NCBI GenBank assembly: GCA_021849505.1
Contig: JAJZSW010000002.1
Coordinates: 1-64,000 of the forward strand
DNA length: 64,000 bases
Direction: 5' to 3'
Source of the DNA: Pseudomonadota bacterium
GTDB taxonomy: Bacteria; Pseudomonadota; Gammaproteobacteria; Burkholderiales; Rhodocyclaceae
The notes under the pieces are model-generated. The model did not search any database. It worked only from the letters and a program-made list of their open reading frames with translations, and had not been told where the DNA came from. Positions 33,608-43,274 of this stretch are shown in pieces; position 1 is the stretch's first letter, and the number at the start of each line of letters is the position of its first letter. The position numbers and the translations under genes are program-made.

Positions 33608-35164
33608 ATGACCCATGACGCAAGCGATGTGGTGCTTATGATCCCTGACGCGTATCGGGGGTTGTCCCACGCGCTGCGCCTCAAGCGCCTGGGCATCGAC
33701 ACCTACCAGGAACCCGTGATCTATATGCGCAGCGACTGTCACGTGTGCCGTGCCGAGGGCTTCGAGGCGCAGTCGCGCGTGCAGGTCGCGCACAACGGCC
33801 ATGCCATCGTCGCCACGCTGAATGTCGTCACCGGCGATCTGCTGGCGTTAGACGAGGCGGGCCTCTCGGAGGCGGCGTGGCGGCGCCTCGGTGCGCGCGC
33901 GGGCGATGCGGTGGCGCTGTCGCACCCGCCGGTGCTGGAGTCACTGGGCCGGGTGCGCGCCAAGGTGTACGGCGAGCGGCTCGGCGACGCCGACATGCGG
34001 GCGATCGTGCGCGACATTGCCGCGGGACGCTATGCGGACATTCACCTCTCGGCCTTCATCGCCGCCTGCGCCGGCAACCGGCTGGATCTCGACGAAACGG
34101 TCGCGCTCACACGCGCCATGATCGACGCCGGCGAGCACCTTGCCTGGAGGCACGCGCCGGTGGTGGACAAGCACTGCGTTGGTGGTCTGCCGGGCAACCG
34201 CACGACCTTGATCGTGGTGCCGATCGTCGCGGCCTTCGGCCTCACCATGCCCAAGACCTCGTCGCGCGCCATCACCTCGCCCGCGGGCACCGCGGACGTG
34301 ATGGAGACGCTCACCGAGGTCGACCTGGATGTCCCGGCCATGCGCCGGGTGGTGGAGCGCGAAGGCGGTTGCGTCGTCTGGGGCGGCGCGATGCGCCTGA
34401 GCCCCGCGGACGACATCCTGATTCGCGTCGAGCGCCCACTCGATCTCGACAGCGAGGGCCAACTGGTCGCCTCGGTGCTGTCGAAAAAGGCTGCGGCCGG
34501 ATCGAGCCATGTCGTCATCGATGTCCCGGTGGGCGAGACCGCCAAGGTGCGCAGCTGTGAGGCGGCTCAGGCACTGAGCCATCGCCTGATGGAAACCGGT
34601 CGCGCCATCGGCCTCACCGTGCATACGGTTGTCACAGACGGCACCCAGCCCGTGGGCCGTGGCATCGGCCCGGCGCTCGAAGCGCGCGACGTGCTCGCGG
34701 TGCTGCGCCGCGAAGCCGGCGCGCCGGCCGATCTGCGCGAGCGCGCGCTGCAACTCGCCGGTGCGGTGCTCGAATTCGCGCCGGGGATTGCGCCGGGCGA
34801 GGGCGTGCGGCGGGCGCGAGAGATTCTGGGCGACGGCCGCGCGTGGACTAAATTCGAGGCCGTCTGCACAGCCCAGGGCGGCCTGCGCATGCCGCCGGTG
34901 GCGGCGCATACGCGCGCGGTAACGTCCGCGCGGCGCGGGCGCGTGACGGCGATCGACAATCGCCGGCTGGCACGCGTGGCCAAGCTCGCCGGTGCGCCGC
35001 GCGCACCGGCCGCCGGGCTCGACCTGCACGTGCCGCTTGGAACGGAGGTCGAGGCGGGCCAGCCGCTCTTCACGGTGCATGCCGAGGCGCCGGGCGAACT
35101 CGCCTACGCGCTCGACTACGTCGCCGCGCAGCCCGGAATCGTGCGCGTGGAGGCCGAGCCATGA
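33608..35164 (+). CDS. Thymidine phosphorylase family enzyme, AMP-phosphorylase type
   Basis: A 518-residue enzyme of the nucleoside phosphorylase class II. It has the archaeal-type layout: an N-terminal extra domain (YQEPVIYMRSDCHVCRAEGF) and active-site segments KHCVGGLPGNRTT and KTSSRAITSPAGTADVME. Characterised archaeal members convert AMP and phosphate to ribose-1,5-bisphosphate and adenine; thymidine phosphorylase activity is the alternative. Neither the isomerase nor RuBisCO of the archaeal route is nearby. The ATG at 33608 is chosen over the upstream frame, which overlaps sorB. It overlaps the acetate kinase gene by 4 bases. Confidence 0.85.
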   Translation: MTHDASDVVLMIPDAYRGLSHALRLKRLGIDTYQEPVIYMRSDCHVCRAEGFEAQSRVQVAHNGHAIVATLNVVTGDLLALDEAGLSEAAWRRLGARAGDAVALSHPPVLESLGRVRAKVYGERLGDADMRAIVRDIAAGRYADIHLSAFIAACAGNRLDLDETVALTRAMIDAGEHLAWRHAPVVDKHCVGGLPGNRTTLIVVPIVAAFGLTMPKTSSRAITSPAGTADVMETLTEVDLDVPAMRRVVEREGGCVVWGGAMRLSPADDILIRVERPLDLDSEGQLVASVLSKKAAAGSSHVVIDVPVGETAKVRSCEAAQALSHRLMETGRAIGLTVHTVVTDGTQPVGRGIGPALEARDVLAVLRREAGAPADLRERALQLAGAVLEFAPGIAPGEGVRRAREILGDGRAWTKFEAVCTAQGGLRMPPVAAHTRAVTSARRGRVTAIDNRRLARVAKLAGAPRAPAAGLDLHVPLGTEVEAGQPLFTVHAEAPGELAYALDYVAAQPGIVRVEAEP

Positions 35165-36300
35165 AGCCGGTGGTGCTGACCGTCAACACGGGAAGTTCCT
35201 CCGTCCGCCTCGCGGCGTTTGCGCCGGATGGAGAGTCGCTGGCGCGGGGGGCGAGCGCGCATTACTCCGGCGAATGGACCGGCCCGCCGGCCATGCTGCG
35301 CACCTTTATCGAGGGCCACGGCATCGAGGCGGTGGCGGCCGTTGCGCACCGCGTCGTCCACGGCGGCGCGCGCCTCACGGTGCCGTGCCGCATCGACGCC
35401 GCGGTGGAGGCCGAGATCGAGCGGCTGGCCCCGCTCGCGCCGCTGCACAATCCGCACGCGCTCGAATGGATACGCGCCTGCCGCGCGCTGTTCGGGGCGG
35501 AAACCGCGCAGGTGGCGGTGTTCGATACGGCGTTTTACGCTGCGCTGCCGGAGGTCGCTGCGACCTACGCACTGCCGCGCGCGCTCTGCGCGCGCCACGG
35601 CATTCGCCGCTACGGTTTCCACGGGCTCGCGCATCAGGCGATGTGGCGGCGCTGGCGCGAACTGCGGCCCGAGCTGCGCGCGGGCGGGCGCGTGATCTCG
35701 CTGCAGCTCGGCGCCGGCTGCTCGATCACCGCCGTTCGCGACGGGCAGGCCATCGATACGTCGATGGGCTTTTCGCCGCTGGAAGGGCTGGTGATGGCGA
35801 CCCGCAGTGGCGATGTCGATCCCGGGCTGCTGCTGTTTTTGCAACGCGCCGAAGGGCTGACGCCGGAGCGCATGGAACGCCTGCTCAACGAGGAGTCCGG
35901 CCTGCTGGGCCTGTCGGGCGTGAGCGGGCATATGCGCGCGCTGCTGGATGCGGACGACGCGGACGCGCGGCGGGCGGTCGAGGTCTACTGCTACCGCGCG
36001 CGCAAGTATGTCGGCGCCTACCTTGCCGCGCTGGGCGGCGCCGACGCGATCCTGTTCGGCGGCGGCGTGGGCGAGCAGGCGCCCGAGGTGCGCGCGCGGA
36101 TTCTCGATGGCCTAGAAGGGCTGGGCATCGCGCTGGACGAGGACGCCAACCGCGCCGCCATCGGCGCCGAGATGCACATCAGCCATAGCAGCAGCGCAAC
36201 CGCGGTGTGGGTCGTTCCCGTGGACGAGGCCGTGATTTTGGTGCAGGCGGCCGTGATGGCGGCCCCCGAAGCCGTCGGTATTCGGAAGGAAAGTTCATGA
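35161..36300 (+). CDS. ackA: Acetate/propionate kinase
   Basis: A 379-residue ASKHA-fold kinase. It has the N-terminal phosphate loop [27 protein letters not shown], the DTAFYA and [11 protein letters not shown] segments with the catalytic Asp and Arg/His, and [15 protein letters not shown] in the second domain. It makes ATP from acetyl phosphate. It overlaps the upstream phosphorylase and the downstream phosphoketolase by 4 bases each, so it is placed to use the acetyl phosphate that phosphoketolase forms. It is slightly shorter than E. coli AckA. Confidence 0.93.
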   Translation: MKPVVLTVNTGSSSVRLAAFAPDGESLARGASAHYSGEWTGPPAMLRTFIEGHGIEAVAAVAHRVVHGGARLTVPCRIDAAVEAEIERLAPLAPLHNPHALEWIRACRALFGAETAQVAVFDTAFYAALPEVAATYALPRALCARHGIRRYGFHGLAHQAMWRRWRELRPELRAGGRVISLQLGAGCSITAVRDGQAIDTSMGFSPLEGLVMATRSGDVDPGLLLFLQRAEGLTPERMERLLNEESGLLGLSGVSGHMRALLDADDADARRAVEVYCYRARKYVGAYLAALGGADAILFGGGVGEQAPEVRARILDGLEGLGIALDEDANRAAIGAEMHISHSSSATAVWVVPVDEAVILVQAAVMAAPEAVGIRKESS

Positions 36301-38705
36301 ACGAAACCACGATTCAATCCCGGCTCGCAACCGGTCCGCTTGCCAACGAGGAACTGCAGCGCATGGATGCCTGGTGGCGCGCGGCGAACTATCTCTCGGT
36401 CGGGCAGATCTATCTGCTCGACAATCCGCTGCTCAGGGAGCCACTTTCGCTCGCGCACGTCAAGCCCAGGCTGCTCGGCCACTGGGGCACCACGCCCGGG
36501 CTCAATTTCCTCTACGTGCACCTGAACCGCGTCATCAATCAATATGGCCTCGACGTGCTCTACGTCGCCGGCCCCGGCCACGGTGGCCCGGCGCTGGTCG
36601 CCAACACCTGGCTCGAAGGCAGTTACAGCGAGTTCTACCCGAATGTCGGGCGCGATGCAGAGGGCATGAAACGGCTGTTCCGGCAGTTCTCGTTTCCCGG
36701 CGGCATCGGCAGCCACGTCACCGCCGAAACCCCGGGCTCGATTCACGAAGGCGGCGAGCTCGGCTACGCGCTGTCGCATGCCTACGGCGCTGCCTTCGAC
36801 AACCCGGAGCTGATCGTCGCGTGTGTCGTGGGCGACGGCGAGGCCGAAACCGGGCCGCTCGCCGCCGCCTGGCATTCGAACAAGTTTATCAACCCGGCGC
36901 ACGACGGCGCGGTGCTGCCGATCCTGCACCTCAACGGCTACAAGATCGCCAACCCCACGGTGCTCGCGCGCATCCCGCGCGCCGAGCTCGAAAGCCTGTT
37001 CGTGGGCTACGGCTACCGGCCGCACTTCGTCGAGGGTGACGAGCCCACGGCCATGCACCAGCAGATGGCGGCGACGCTGGATGCCGTGGTCGGCGAGATC
37101 CGCGCCATCCGGCAAGCGGCGCGCGCCGGCGGCGTCATCGAACGGCCGCGCTGGCCGATGATCGTTCTCAAGACCCCCAAGGGCTGGACCGGCCCCAAGG
37201 AAGTGGACGGCCAGAAGACCGAGGGCAGCTGGCGCTCGCACCAGGTGCCGTTCGGCGAGCTGGCGGAAAAGCCCGCGCACCTGAAGCTTCTCGAACAGTG
37301 GATGCGGAGCTACAAACCGGAGGAGCTGTTCGACGACAACGGTGTTCTCAGGGCCGAAATTGCGGCGCTCGCCCCCAAGGGAACGCGGCGCATGGGCGCG
37401 AGCCCGCACGCCAACGGCGGGATTCTGCTCAGGGACCTGCAGCTGCCCGATTTCCGCGACTACGCGGTGGACGCGGCGCAACCGGGACAGGTCGAGGCCG
37501 AACCGACGCGCATCCTGGGTAAGTACCTGCGCGACGTGATGCGGCTCAACACCGACTCGCGCAATTTCCGCGTGGTCGGCCCGGACGAGACCAATTCCAA
37601 TCGCCTGGGCGCGCTGTTCGAGGTCACCGACCGGGCCTGGGTGGCCGAGCGCCTGCCGGAGGACGACCATCTCGCCCCCGGCGGGCGCGTCATGGAAATC
37701 CTCTCCGAGCACACCTGCCAGGGCTGGCTCGAAGGCTATCTGCTCACCGGCCGCCACGGGCTGTTCTCGTGCTACGAGGCCTTCATCCACATCGTCGATT
37801 CGATGTTCAACCAGCATGCCAAGTGGCTCAAGGTGAGCCGCGAAATTCCGTGGCGGCGGCCGATCGCTTCGCTGAACTATCTGCTGACCTCGCACGTCTG
37901 GCGCCAGGACCACAACGGCTTCTCGCACCAGGACCCGGGTTTCATCGATCACGTGGTCAACAAGAAGGCTGGCGTCATCCGCGTGTACCTGCCGCCCGAC
38001 GCCAACACGCTGCTGTGCGTCGCCGACTGCTGCCTGCGCTCACGCCATCTGGTGAACGTCATCGTCGCCGGCAAGAACGCGCAGCCGCAGTGGTTGGACA
38101 TGGACGCCGCCATCAAGCACTGCGCGGCCGGGATCGGCCTGTTCGAATGGGCGAGCAGCGACGCCGACGGCGAGCCGGACGTGGTCATGGCGGCGGCCGG
38201 CGACGTGCCGACGCTGGAGATTCTGGCGGCGGTCGACCTGCTGCGCACGCATCTTCCCGATCTCAAGGTGCGGGTGGTGAACGTCGTCGACCTGATGACG
38301 CTGCAGCCCCGCGAAGAGCATCCGCACGGGCTTAACGACCGGGAGTTCGACGGCCTGTTCACCACCGACAAGCCGGTGATCTTCGCCTACCACGGCTATC
38401 CGTGGCTGATTCACCGTCTCACCTACCGCCGCACCAATCATAGGAACCTGCACGTGCGCGGCTACAAGGAGGAGGGCACGACCACCACGCCCTTCGACAT
38501 GGCGGTGCTGAACGACCTCGACCGCTTCCATCTGGTCATCGACGTGATCGACCGCGTACCGACGCTCGGCTACAAGGCCGCTTATTTGAAACAGCTGATG
38601 CGCGACAAGCTCATCGAACACCACGAGTACATCGCGCGCCACGGCCAGGACATGCCGGAGATACTGGCGTGGAAGTGGCCCGACCGCAGCGGGAGGCCCG
38701 CATGA
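36297..38705 (+). CDS. xfp: Phosphoketolase (xylulose-5-P / fructose-6-P)
   Basis: An 802-residue thiamine-diphosphate enzyme that splits xylulose-5-phosphate or fructose-6-phosphate with phosphate to acetyl phosphate plus glyceraldehyde-3-phosphate or erythrose-4-phosphate. Family landmarks are [50 protein letters not shown], the TPP/Mg motif [20 protein letters not shown] and [15 protein letters not shown]. Full length and intact. It starts in an ATGA overlap with ackA and overlaps glgP by 4 bases; an extension from 36207 lies inside ackA and is rejected. Confidence 0.95.
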   Translation: MNETTIQSRLATGPLANEELQRMDAWWRAANYLSVGQIYLLDNPLLREPLSLAHVKPRLLGHWGTTPGLNFLYVHLNRVINQYGLDVLYVAGPGHGGPALVANTWLEGSYSEFYPNVGRDAEGMKRLFRQFSFPGGIGSHVTAETPGSIHEGGELGYALSHAYGAAFDNPELIVACVVGDGEAETGPLAAAWHSNKFINPAHDGAVLPILHLNGYKIANPTVLARIPRAELESLFVGYGYRPHFVEGDEPTAMHQQMAATLDAVVGEIRAIRQAARAGGVIERPRWPMIVLKTPKGWTGPKEVDGQKTEGSWRSHQVPFGELAEKPAHLKLLEQWMRSYKPEELFDDNGVLRAEIAALAPKGTRRMGASPHANGGILLRDLQLPDFRDYAVDAAQPGQVEAEPTRILGKYLRDVMRLNTDSRNFRVVGPDETNSNRLGALFEVTDRAWVAERLPEDDHLAPGGRVMEILSEHTCQGWLEGYLLTGRHGLFSCYEAFIHIVDSMFNQHAKWLKVSREIPWRRPIASLNYLLTSHVWRQDHNGFSHQDPGFIDHVVNKKAGVIRVYLPPDANTLLCVADCCLRSRHLVNVIVAGKNAQPQWLDMDAAIKHCAAGIGLFEWASSDADGEPDVVMAAAGDVPTLEILAAVDLLRTHLPDLKVRVVNVVDLMTLQPREEHPHGLNDREFDGLFTTDKPVIFAYHGYPWLIHRLTYRRTNHRNLHVRGYKEEGTTTTPFDMAVLNDLDRFHLVIDVIDRVPTLGYKAAYLKQLMRDKLIEHHEYIARHGQDMPEILAWKWPDRSGRPA

Positions 38706-40465
38706 ACGAACTGAACCGACAGGATGCAACGAACGAAGCCTCGCCGCCGGGGGGGCTGCCCCTGCTCGACGACTTTACCCACGAGCCGCGCGTCGCCTAC
38801 TTCACCATGGAAATCGCGCTGCGCAACGAAATACCGACCTACTCCGGCGGCCTGGGCGTGCTGGCCGGCGATACCGTGCGTTCGGCCGCCGACCTCGTGC
38901 TGCCGCTGGTGGCGGTGAGCCTGGTCTCCCGCGCCGGCTATTTCTGCCAGGCGATCGACGCCCAGGGCCGGCAGGTCGAGCAGGCGGCCACGTGGGAACC
39001 GCACGACTGGGCGCAGCCGCTGGACGCCAAGATCGCCGTGTCGATCGAGGGCCGGGCGGTGTGGATCGGTGCATGGCTGTATGTGCTCGATGGCTACCTG
39101 GGCGGCCGCCAGCCGGTGCTGCTGCTCGATACCGATCTGGACGAGAACCATGCGGACGACCGCGAGATCACGCATTACCTGTACGGCGGCGACGATACCT
39201 ACCGGCTCAAGCAGGAGATCGTGCTCGGCATCGGCGGGGTGCGGCTGCTGCAGGCGCTCGGTTTCAAGATTCGCCATCACCACATGAACGAAGGGCATTC
39301 CGCGCTGCTCGGGCTCGAACTGCTGCGGCGCTATGAATATCCACCCGAAGACCTGCGCCCCGGCGAGCTGCCCTACGACGTGCCGCGGGTACGCGAACAG
39401 TGCAACTTCACCACCCACACGCCGGTCGAGGCCGGCCACGACCGTTTTGCCTACCCGCTGGTGCAGCGCGTGCTCGGCACCATCGTCGATGCTGCGACCC
39501 TGAAGCATCTCGCGGGCGAGGACAGCCTCAACATGACGCGGCTCGCGCTCAACCTGAGCGAATACGTGAACGGCGTGGCCAAGCGCCACGCCGAAATCTC
39601 GAACACGATGTTCCCCGGCTACCGGGTGCACGCCGTCACCAACGGCGTGCACCCCTTCATCTGGACCAGCGAGCCCTTCCGCACGCTCTACGACCGTTAT
39701 CTGCCGAGCTGGTGCCACGAGCCCGAGCAGCTGGTGCGCGCCGACTGCTGCATCCCCGACGCCGCCTTCCGCGAGGCGCACGCGCAGGCGAAGCGGACGC
39801 TGATCGAGCGGGTGCGCGCGCGCAGCGGCGTCAGCCTCGACCCGCAGACGGCCATCCTCGGCTTCGCCCGGCGCATGACCGCGTACAAGCGTCCCGACCT
39901 TCTGTTCAGCGACCTCGAACGCCTCAAGGCCATTGCCCGCCAGCGCCCGTTCCAGGTCGTGCTCGCCGGCAAGGCCCATCCGCGCGACGACGGCGGCAAG
40001 CGGCTGATCGAAGAACTGCACGCCCGGGCGCGCGCACTCGAAGGCAGCGTGCCGGTGGTCTATCTGCCCGACTACGACATGGAGATCGCCCAGGCACTGG
40101 TGGCCGGCGTCGACGTCTGGCTCAACACGCCGCTGCGTCCGTTCGAGGCCTCCGGCACCAGCGGCATGAAGGCGGCGTTCAACGGCGTGCCGAGCCTGTC
40201 GGTGCTGGACGGCTGGTGGATCGAGGGCTGCATCGAGGGGGTGACCGGATGGGCGATCGGCCATGCCGCGGACGCGGACGACGGCGACGCGCGTGCCCTG
40301 TACGACAAGCTCGAACAGGTGGTGCTGCCGCTCTACTATGCTGAGAAGCAGGACGACCCCGCCGGCTGGGTCCGAGTCATGAAGGGCGCAATCAGCAAGA
40401 ACGCGTCCTACTTCAACAGCCACCGCATGATGCGCCGCTACGCGGCCGAGGCGTACATCCGGTGA
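38702..40465 (+). CDS. glgP: Alpha-glucan (glycogen) phosphorylase, short GT35 type
   Basis: A 587-residue member of the short alpha-glucan phosphorylase group, about 200 residues shorter than E. coli GlgP because the regulatory N-terminal region is absent. Landmarks are [67 protein letters not shown] and the pyridoxal-phosphate site [14 protein letters not shown]. It releases glucose-1-phosphate from storage glucan. The 4-base overlap with phosphoketolase implies coordinated synthesis, linking polymer use to acetyl phosphate and ATP. Confidence 0.92.
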   Translation: MNELNRQDATNEASPPGGLPLLDDFTHEPRVAYFTMEIALRNEIPTYSGGLGVLAGDTVRSAADLVLPLVAVSLVSRAGYFCQAIDAQGRQVEQAATWEPHDWAQPLDAKIAVSIEGRAVWIGAWLYVLDGYLGGRQPVLLLDTDLDENHADDREITHYLYGGDDTYRLKQEIVLGIGGVRLLQALGFKIRHHHMNEGHSALLGLELLRRYEYPPEDLRPGELPYDVPRVREQCNFTTHTPVEAGHDRFAYPLVQRVLGTIVDAATLKHLAGEDSLNMTRLALNLSEYVNGVAKRHAEISNTMFPGYRVHAVTNGVHPFIWTSEPFRTLYDRYLPSWCHEPEQLVRADCCIPDAAFREAHAQAKRTLIERVRARSGVSLDPQTAILGFARRMTAYKRPDLLFSDLERLKAIARQRPFQVVLAGKAHPRDDGGKRLIEELHARARALEGSVPVVYLPDYDMEIAQALVAGVDVWLNTPLRPFEASGTSGMKAAFNGVPSLSVLDGWWIEGCIEGVTGWAIGHAADADDGDARALYDKLEQVVLPLYYAEKQDDPAGWVRVMKGAISKNASYFNSHRMMRRYAAEAYIR

Positions 40466-40496
40466 GCCGCCCGCAATGAAGCCAAGGAGCCACACC

Positions 40497-41234
40497 ATGA
40501 GCCTGAACCGACGTGTTTTTCTGGGTCTGGCCGGCGGCGCCGCTGCCGCCGCCGCCCTCGGGCCCGGCCTGAATCTGATCGAACTCGCCCGCGGGCGCCC
40601 TCTCGACGAAGCCGCCTCCAGCCTGCAGCGCTGGGGTTTGCTGATCGATGCCAACCAGTGCGCCGACGGCTGCACCGCCTGCGTCGACGCCTGCTTCACC
40701 GAAAACGGCGTGTGGGGCCACGGGCGGCCCAGGACCGATGCGCAGTGGATCCGCAAGCTGACCGTCACCGACGAGCAGACCGGGCACACGCAGGCCTTCC
40801 CCGTCATGTGCCAGCACTGCGAGTTTCCGCCCTGCGTCGACGTCTGTCCCACCGGGGCGTCGTTCCGCCGCGCCGACGGCATCGTGCTGGTGAACAAGCA
40901 CACCTGCATCGGCTGCCGCTACTGCATGATGGCCTGCCCCTACAAGGCGCGTTCGTTTATTCACGAGCCCACCCACAACCAGAAAGCCTACGCGCCACGC
41001 GGCATCGGCACGGTCGAGTCCTGCACCCTGTGCGTGCACAAGGTGGATCGCGGCGACGGCATCACCGCCTGCGCCGAGGCCTGCCTGCGGGCCGGGCATC
41101 AGGCCATCCTGTTCGGCGACCTGAAAGATCCCGACAGCGAGATCAGCAGGCGCCTGGCGGCGCAGCCTTCGAAGCAGATCAGGGCCGACCTGAACCTGAA
41201 TACCGGCGTGCGTTACCAGAATTTACTGGGATGA
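40497..41234 (+). CDS. Tat-exported ferredoxin-like iron-sulfur protein (DsrO/NrfC group), orphan
   Basis: A 245-residue protein with a Tat signal (NRRVFLGLAGG) and four cysteine clusters for four 4Fe-4S centres: CADGCTACVDAC, CQHCEFPPCVDVCP, CIGCRYCMMACP and CTLCVHKVDRGDGITACAEAC. Such subunits normally transfer electrons between a periplasmic molybdo-enzyme or cytochrome and an NrfD-type membrane quinone protein. Neither partner is adjacent, so it is an orphan here. AAGGAG at 40484-40489 supports ATG 40497. It might serve SorAB or the cytochromes at 54 kb, but that is speculative. Confidence 0.87.
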   Translation: MSLNRRVFLGLAGGAAAAAALGPGLNLIELARGRPLDEAASSLQRWGLLIDANQCADGCTACVDACFTENGVWGHGRPRTDAQWIRKLTVTDEQTGHTQAFPVMCQHCEFPPCVDVCPTGASFRRADGIVLVNKHTCIGCRYCMMACPYKARSFIHEPTHNQKAYAPRGIGTVESCTLCVHKVDRGDGITACAEACLRAGHQAILFGDLKDPDSEISRRLAAQPSKQIRADLNLNTGVRYQNLLG

Positions 41235-41256
41235 GGCGGCCGGCGAGGAGATACGG

Positions 41257-41739
41257 ATGAGCACCACGGTCAAGGATCCGGTCTGCGGAATGGAGGTCGA
41301 CCCAGCGCAGTTCGAGACGACATTCGAGGGGTTGCACTATGCCTTCTGCTCGGAGCAGTGCCGGCAGCGCTTCGCCGCCAATCCCCACCTCTACATCGGG
41401 GTGCCCGGCGAGAAGGCGCCCGCGCAGAAGGGCGAGGAACTGCTCAAGCGCCGACGCTTCCAGCTCGACGCGCCGCTCGCCGCGCACGACGCCGCCCTCC
41501 TGACCGAGGCGCTGGGCGCCATGATGGGAGTGAAGGCCGTCGAGATCGTGGGCGACACGGTGACCCTCACCTACGACCTGCTCCAGGCCACGGCGGATCA
41601 GCTCGAAGCGAAGATGGAGGAGGCGGGCGCCAAACTCGGCGCAGGCTGGGCGGAGCGCCTGCGCCGCGGCTTCGTGCATTACATGGAAGATACCGAGGTG
41701 GGAAACCTGGAAGTGCATCCGCACCATGGGCACGGTTAA
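41257..41739 (+). CDS. YHS-domain protein with a CxxC-less HMA-like domain
   Basis: A 160-residue cytoplasmic protein. Residues 5-48 are a YHS domain (KDPVCGMEVD and YAFCSEQCRQRF). Residues about 65-130 have the strand-helix-strand-strand-helix pattern of an HMA domain (RRRFQLDAPL, LLTEALGAMMGVKAVEIVG, TVTLTYDL, TADQLEAKMEEAGAKLG) but without the CxxC. The tail is His-rich (HPHHGHG). The layout resembles the metal-binding front end of the copper ATPases detached as a separate protein, so metal delivery or buffering is likely. GAGGAG precedes the ATG. Confidence 0.8.
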   Translation: MSTTVKDPVCGMEVDPAQFETTFEGLHYAFCSEQCRQRFAANPHLYIGVPGEKAPAQKGEELLKRRRFQLDAPLAAHDAALLTEALGAMMGVKAVEIVGDTVTLTYDLLQATADQLEAKMEEAGAKLGAGWAERLRRGFVHYMEDTEVGNLEVHPHHGHG

Positions 41740-41760
41740 CGGCAAGCGAGGAGATCAATC

Positions 41761-41970
41761 ATGGACTGGTTAACGCAGAACTGGGTTTTTGTCGTGTTTC
41801 TCATCCTGTTCGTCGGCATGCATCTGTTCGGCCACGGCGGGCATGGCGGCCATGGCGGGGGGGGAGGCTGCGGCGGGGGGCATGGAGGTCACGGCGGCGG
41901 CGGGGACGACCAAGGGTCCGCGGGCAAAGAGCCGCCGCGCAAGGACGCCCCGCAAGGCCATCAACACTGA
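41761..41970 (+). CDS. DUF2933-like membrane protein with Gly/His-rich tail
   Basis: A 69-residue protein: one membrane helix (WVFVVFLILFVGMHLF) followed by HGGHGGHGGGGGCGGGHGGHGGGG and a Lys/Pro tail ending in His-Gln-His. It resembles the DUF2933 gene at 31123 in size and His/Gly tail, but the tail is longer and contains one Cys. Low-complexity metal-binding tails of this kind fit a copper or zinc sink at the membrane face. The family assignment is tentative. Confidence 0.72.
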   Translation: MDWLTQNWVFVVFLILFVGMHLFGHGGHGGHGGGGGCGGGHGGHGGGGDDQGSAGKEPPRKDAPQGHQH

Positions 41971-41981
41971 GGAGAGCCGTC

Positions 41982-42248
41982 ATGCTGAACATCAAGCTCG
42001 TTTCCTGGGCGCTCGGCTTGTGGGGCGCAGTCACCTTCGCGGTGTGCGTCATCTACGGCCTGGTCACGCCGCAGAGTCTGCACATGCACGTATTCCTCGA
42101 GCAGATACTGCCGGCGTTCAAATGGCTCACCTGGTGGGGCTTCCTGCTCGGGCTCGCCGAGAGTTTCCTTTACGGCGTGTACGCCGGGCTGGTGTACGTG
42201 CCGATCTACAACGTTCTCCAGCGGCGCTGGGGTGACGCACGGCCGTAG
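41982..42248 (+). CDS. DUF5676-like membrane protein
   Basis: An 88-residue protein with two membrane helices (about residues 7-27 and 48-75) joined by a loop containing LHMHVFLEQILPAFKWLTWW. It ends GVYAGLVYVPIYNVLQRRW, similar in form to the 84-residue protein at 25924. A GAGGAG ribosome binding site lies before ATG 41982. The gene follows the DUF2933-like gene by 11 bases and precedes the ABC exporter operon. The role is unknown. Confidence 0.72.
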   Translation: MLNIKLVSWALGLWGAVTFAVCVIYGLVTPQSLHMHVFLEQILPAFKWLTWWGFLLGLAESFLYGVYAGLVYVPIYNVLQRRWGDARP

Positions 42249-42312
42249 CCGCAAGGAAGGTCTGACGATCCGATTGCCGGATGTCTGGCAGAAAAACCTG
42301 ACGGGAGTAGCG

Positions 42313-43272
42313 ATGCGCAAGACCTGGCTGTGGACACTTCTTGGCATGATTGGCCTCGCGGGTGTTTCATATGCAGTGTTCCTGTGGCTGTTGCCGCCGG
42401 CATTGCCGGCGGGGATTCTCTATGGCAACGGGCGCATCGAGGCGACCGAGGTAACGGTGAGTGCCGAGGTGGGCGGGCGGGTGCAGGAGAGCGCGCTTGT
42501 CGAGGGGCGAACGGTGCGCAAGAACGACTTGCTGGTGCGGCTCGACGAAACCGATTTGAACACGCGCCTTGCGCAGACCGAGGCCAATGCCGCCGCCGCG
42601 CAACGCGCCCAGGTGCAGGTCGCGCGCCAGCTCGACACCGCGCGGCACCATGTGCAGACCGCGGACGAGGAGCTCGCGCGCTACCGCAAGCTGCGCGAAA
42701 CCGGCTACGTGTCCGCGCAGATGCTCGATCGTGTCGAGAACCAGCAACGCGAGGCGCGCGGGCAGGTCGAGACGCTCATTGCCCAGCGGTCGCAAGCGGC
42801 GGCGAGCCGGGAGGCGGCGAGCCGCGAAGTCGAGCTGCTGCGCTCGCAGGTGGGCAAGGCCGTGATCCGTGCCCCGGCGGCCGGCACGATTCTCACCAAG
42901 GGCATCGAGGCCGGCGAGCTTGCTGCACCGGGCCGGACCATTGCCGTGCTTGCCGACCTGGCGCGCATCGAGCTGAAGATCTACGTGCCGGAGAGCGAGA
43001 TCGGCAAGGTCAAGCTCGACGACCCGGCGCGGGTGCGCGTGGACGCCTTCCCGCAGCGCAGCTTCGATGGCCGCGTGGCGCGCGTCGATGCGCGTGCCCA
43101 GTTCACCCCCAAGGACGTGCACATGCCGGACGAGCGCGCGCGCCTGGTGTTCGGCGTGACGCTCGCGGTGGACAATCCGGAAGGCTATCTCAAGCCCGGC
43201 ATGCCGGCCGACGCCTGGGTGCGCTGGAAACCCGACGCCGCGTGGCCGCAAAAGCTGACGGTGCCGCGCTAG
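42313..43272 (+). CDS. HlyD/YbhG-like membrane fusion protein
   Basis: A 319-residue adaptor with an N-terminal membrane anchor (about residues 5-25), a barrel-sandwich half-motif (GRIEATEVTVSAEVGGRV), a long alpha-hairpin (about residues 95-180) and the second half-motif AVIRAPAAGTILTKGIEAGE. It should connect the inner-membrane ABC exporter encoded next to an outer-membrane channel. The layout HlyD - double ATPase - two permeases is that of E. coli ybhGFSR. GGGAG at 42303-42307 supports ATG 42313. Confidence 0.88.
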   Translation: MRKTWLWTLLGMIGLAGVSYAVFLWLLPPALPAGILYGNGRIEATEVTVSAEVGGRVQESALVEGRTVRKNDLLVRLDETDLNTRLAQTEANAAAAQRAQVQVARQLDTARHHVQTADEELARYRKLRETGYVSAQMLDRVENQQREARGQVETLIAQRSQAAASREAASREVELLRSQVGKAVIRAPAAGTILTKGIEAGELAAPGRTIAVLADLARIELKIYVPESEIGKVKLDDPARVRVDAFPQRSFDGRVARVDARAQFTPKDVHMPDERARLVFGVTLAVDNPEGYLKPGMPADAWVRWKPDAAWPQKLTVPR

Positions 43273-43274
43273 CC

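Noticed and set aside
36018-37952. A 644-codon open frame on the minus strand opposite acetate kinase and phosphoketolase
   Set aside because: High-GC DNA leaves long antisense frames open. The translation is low-complexity and Arg/His-rich, with no recognisable domain, while the plus strand encodes two unmistakable enzymes. Similar antisense frames at 38582-40909 and 59212-61245 are rejected for the same reason.
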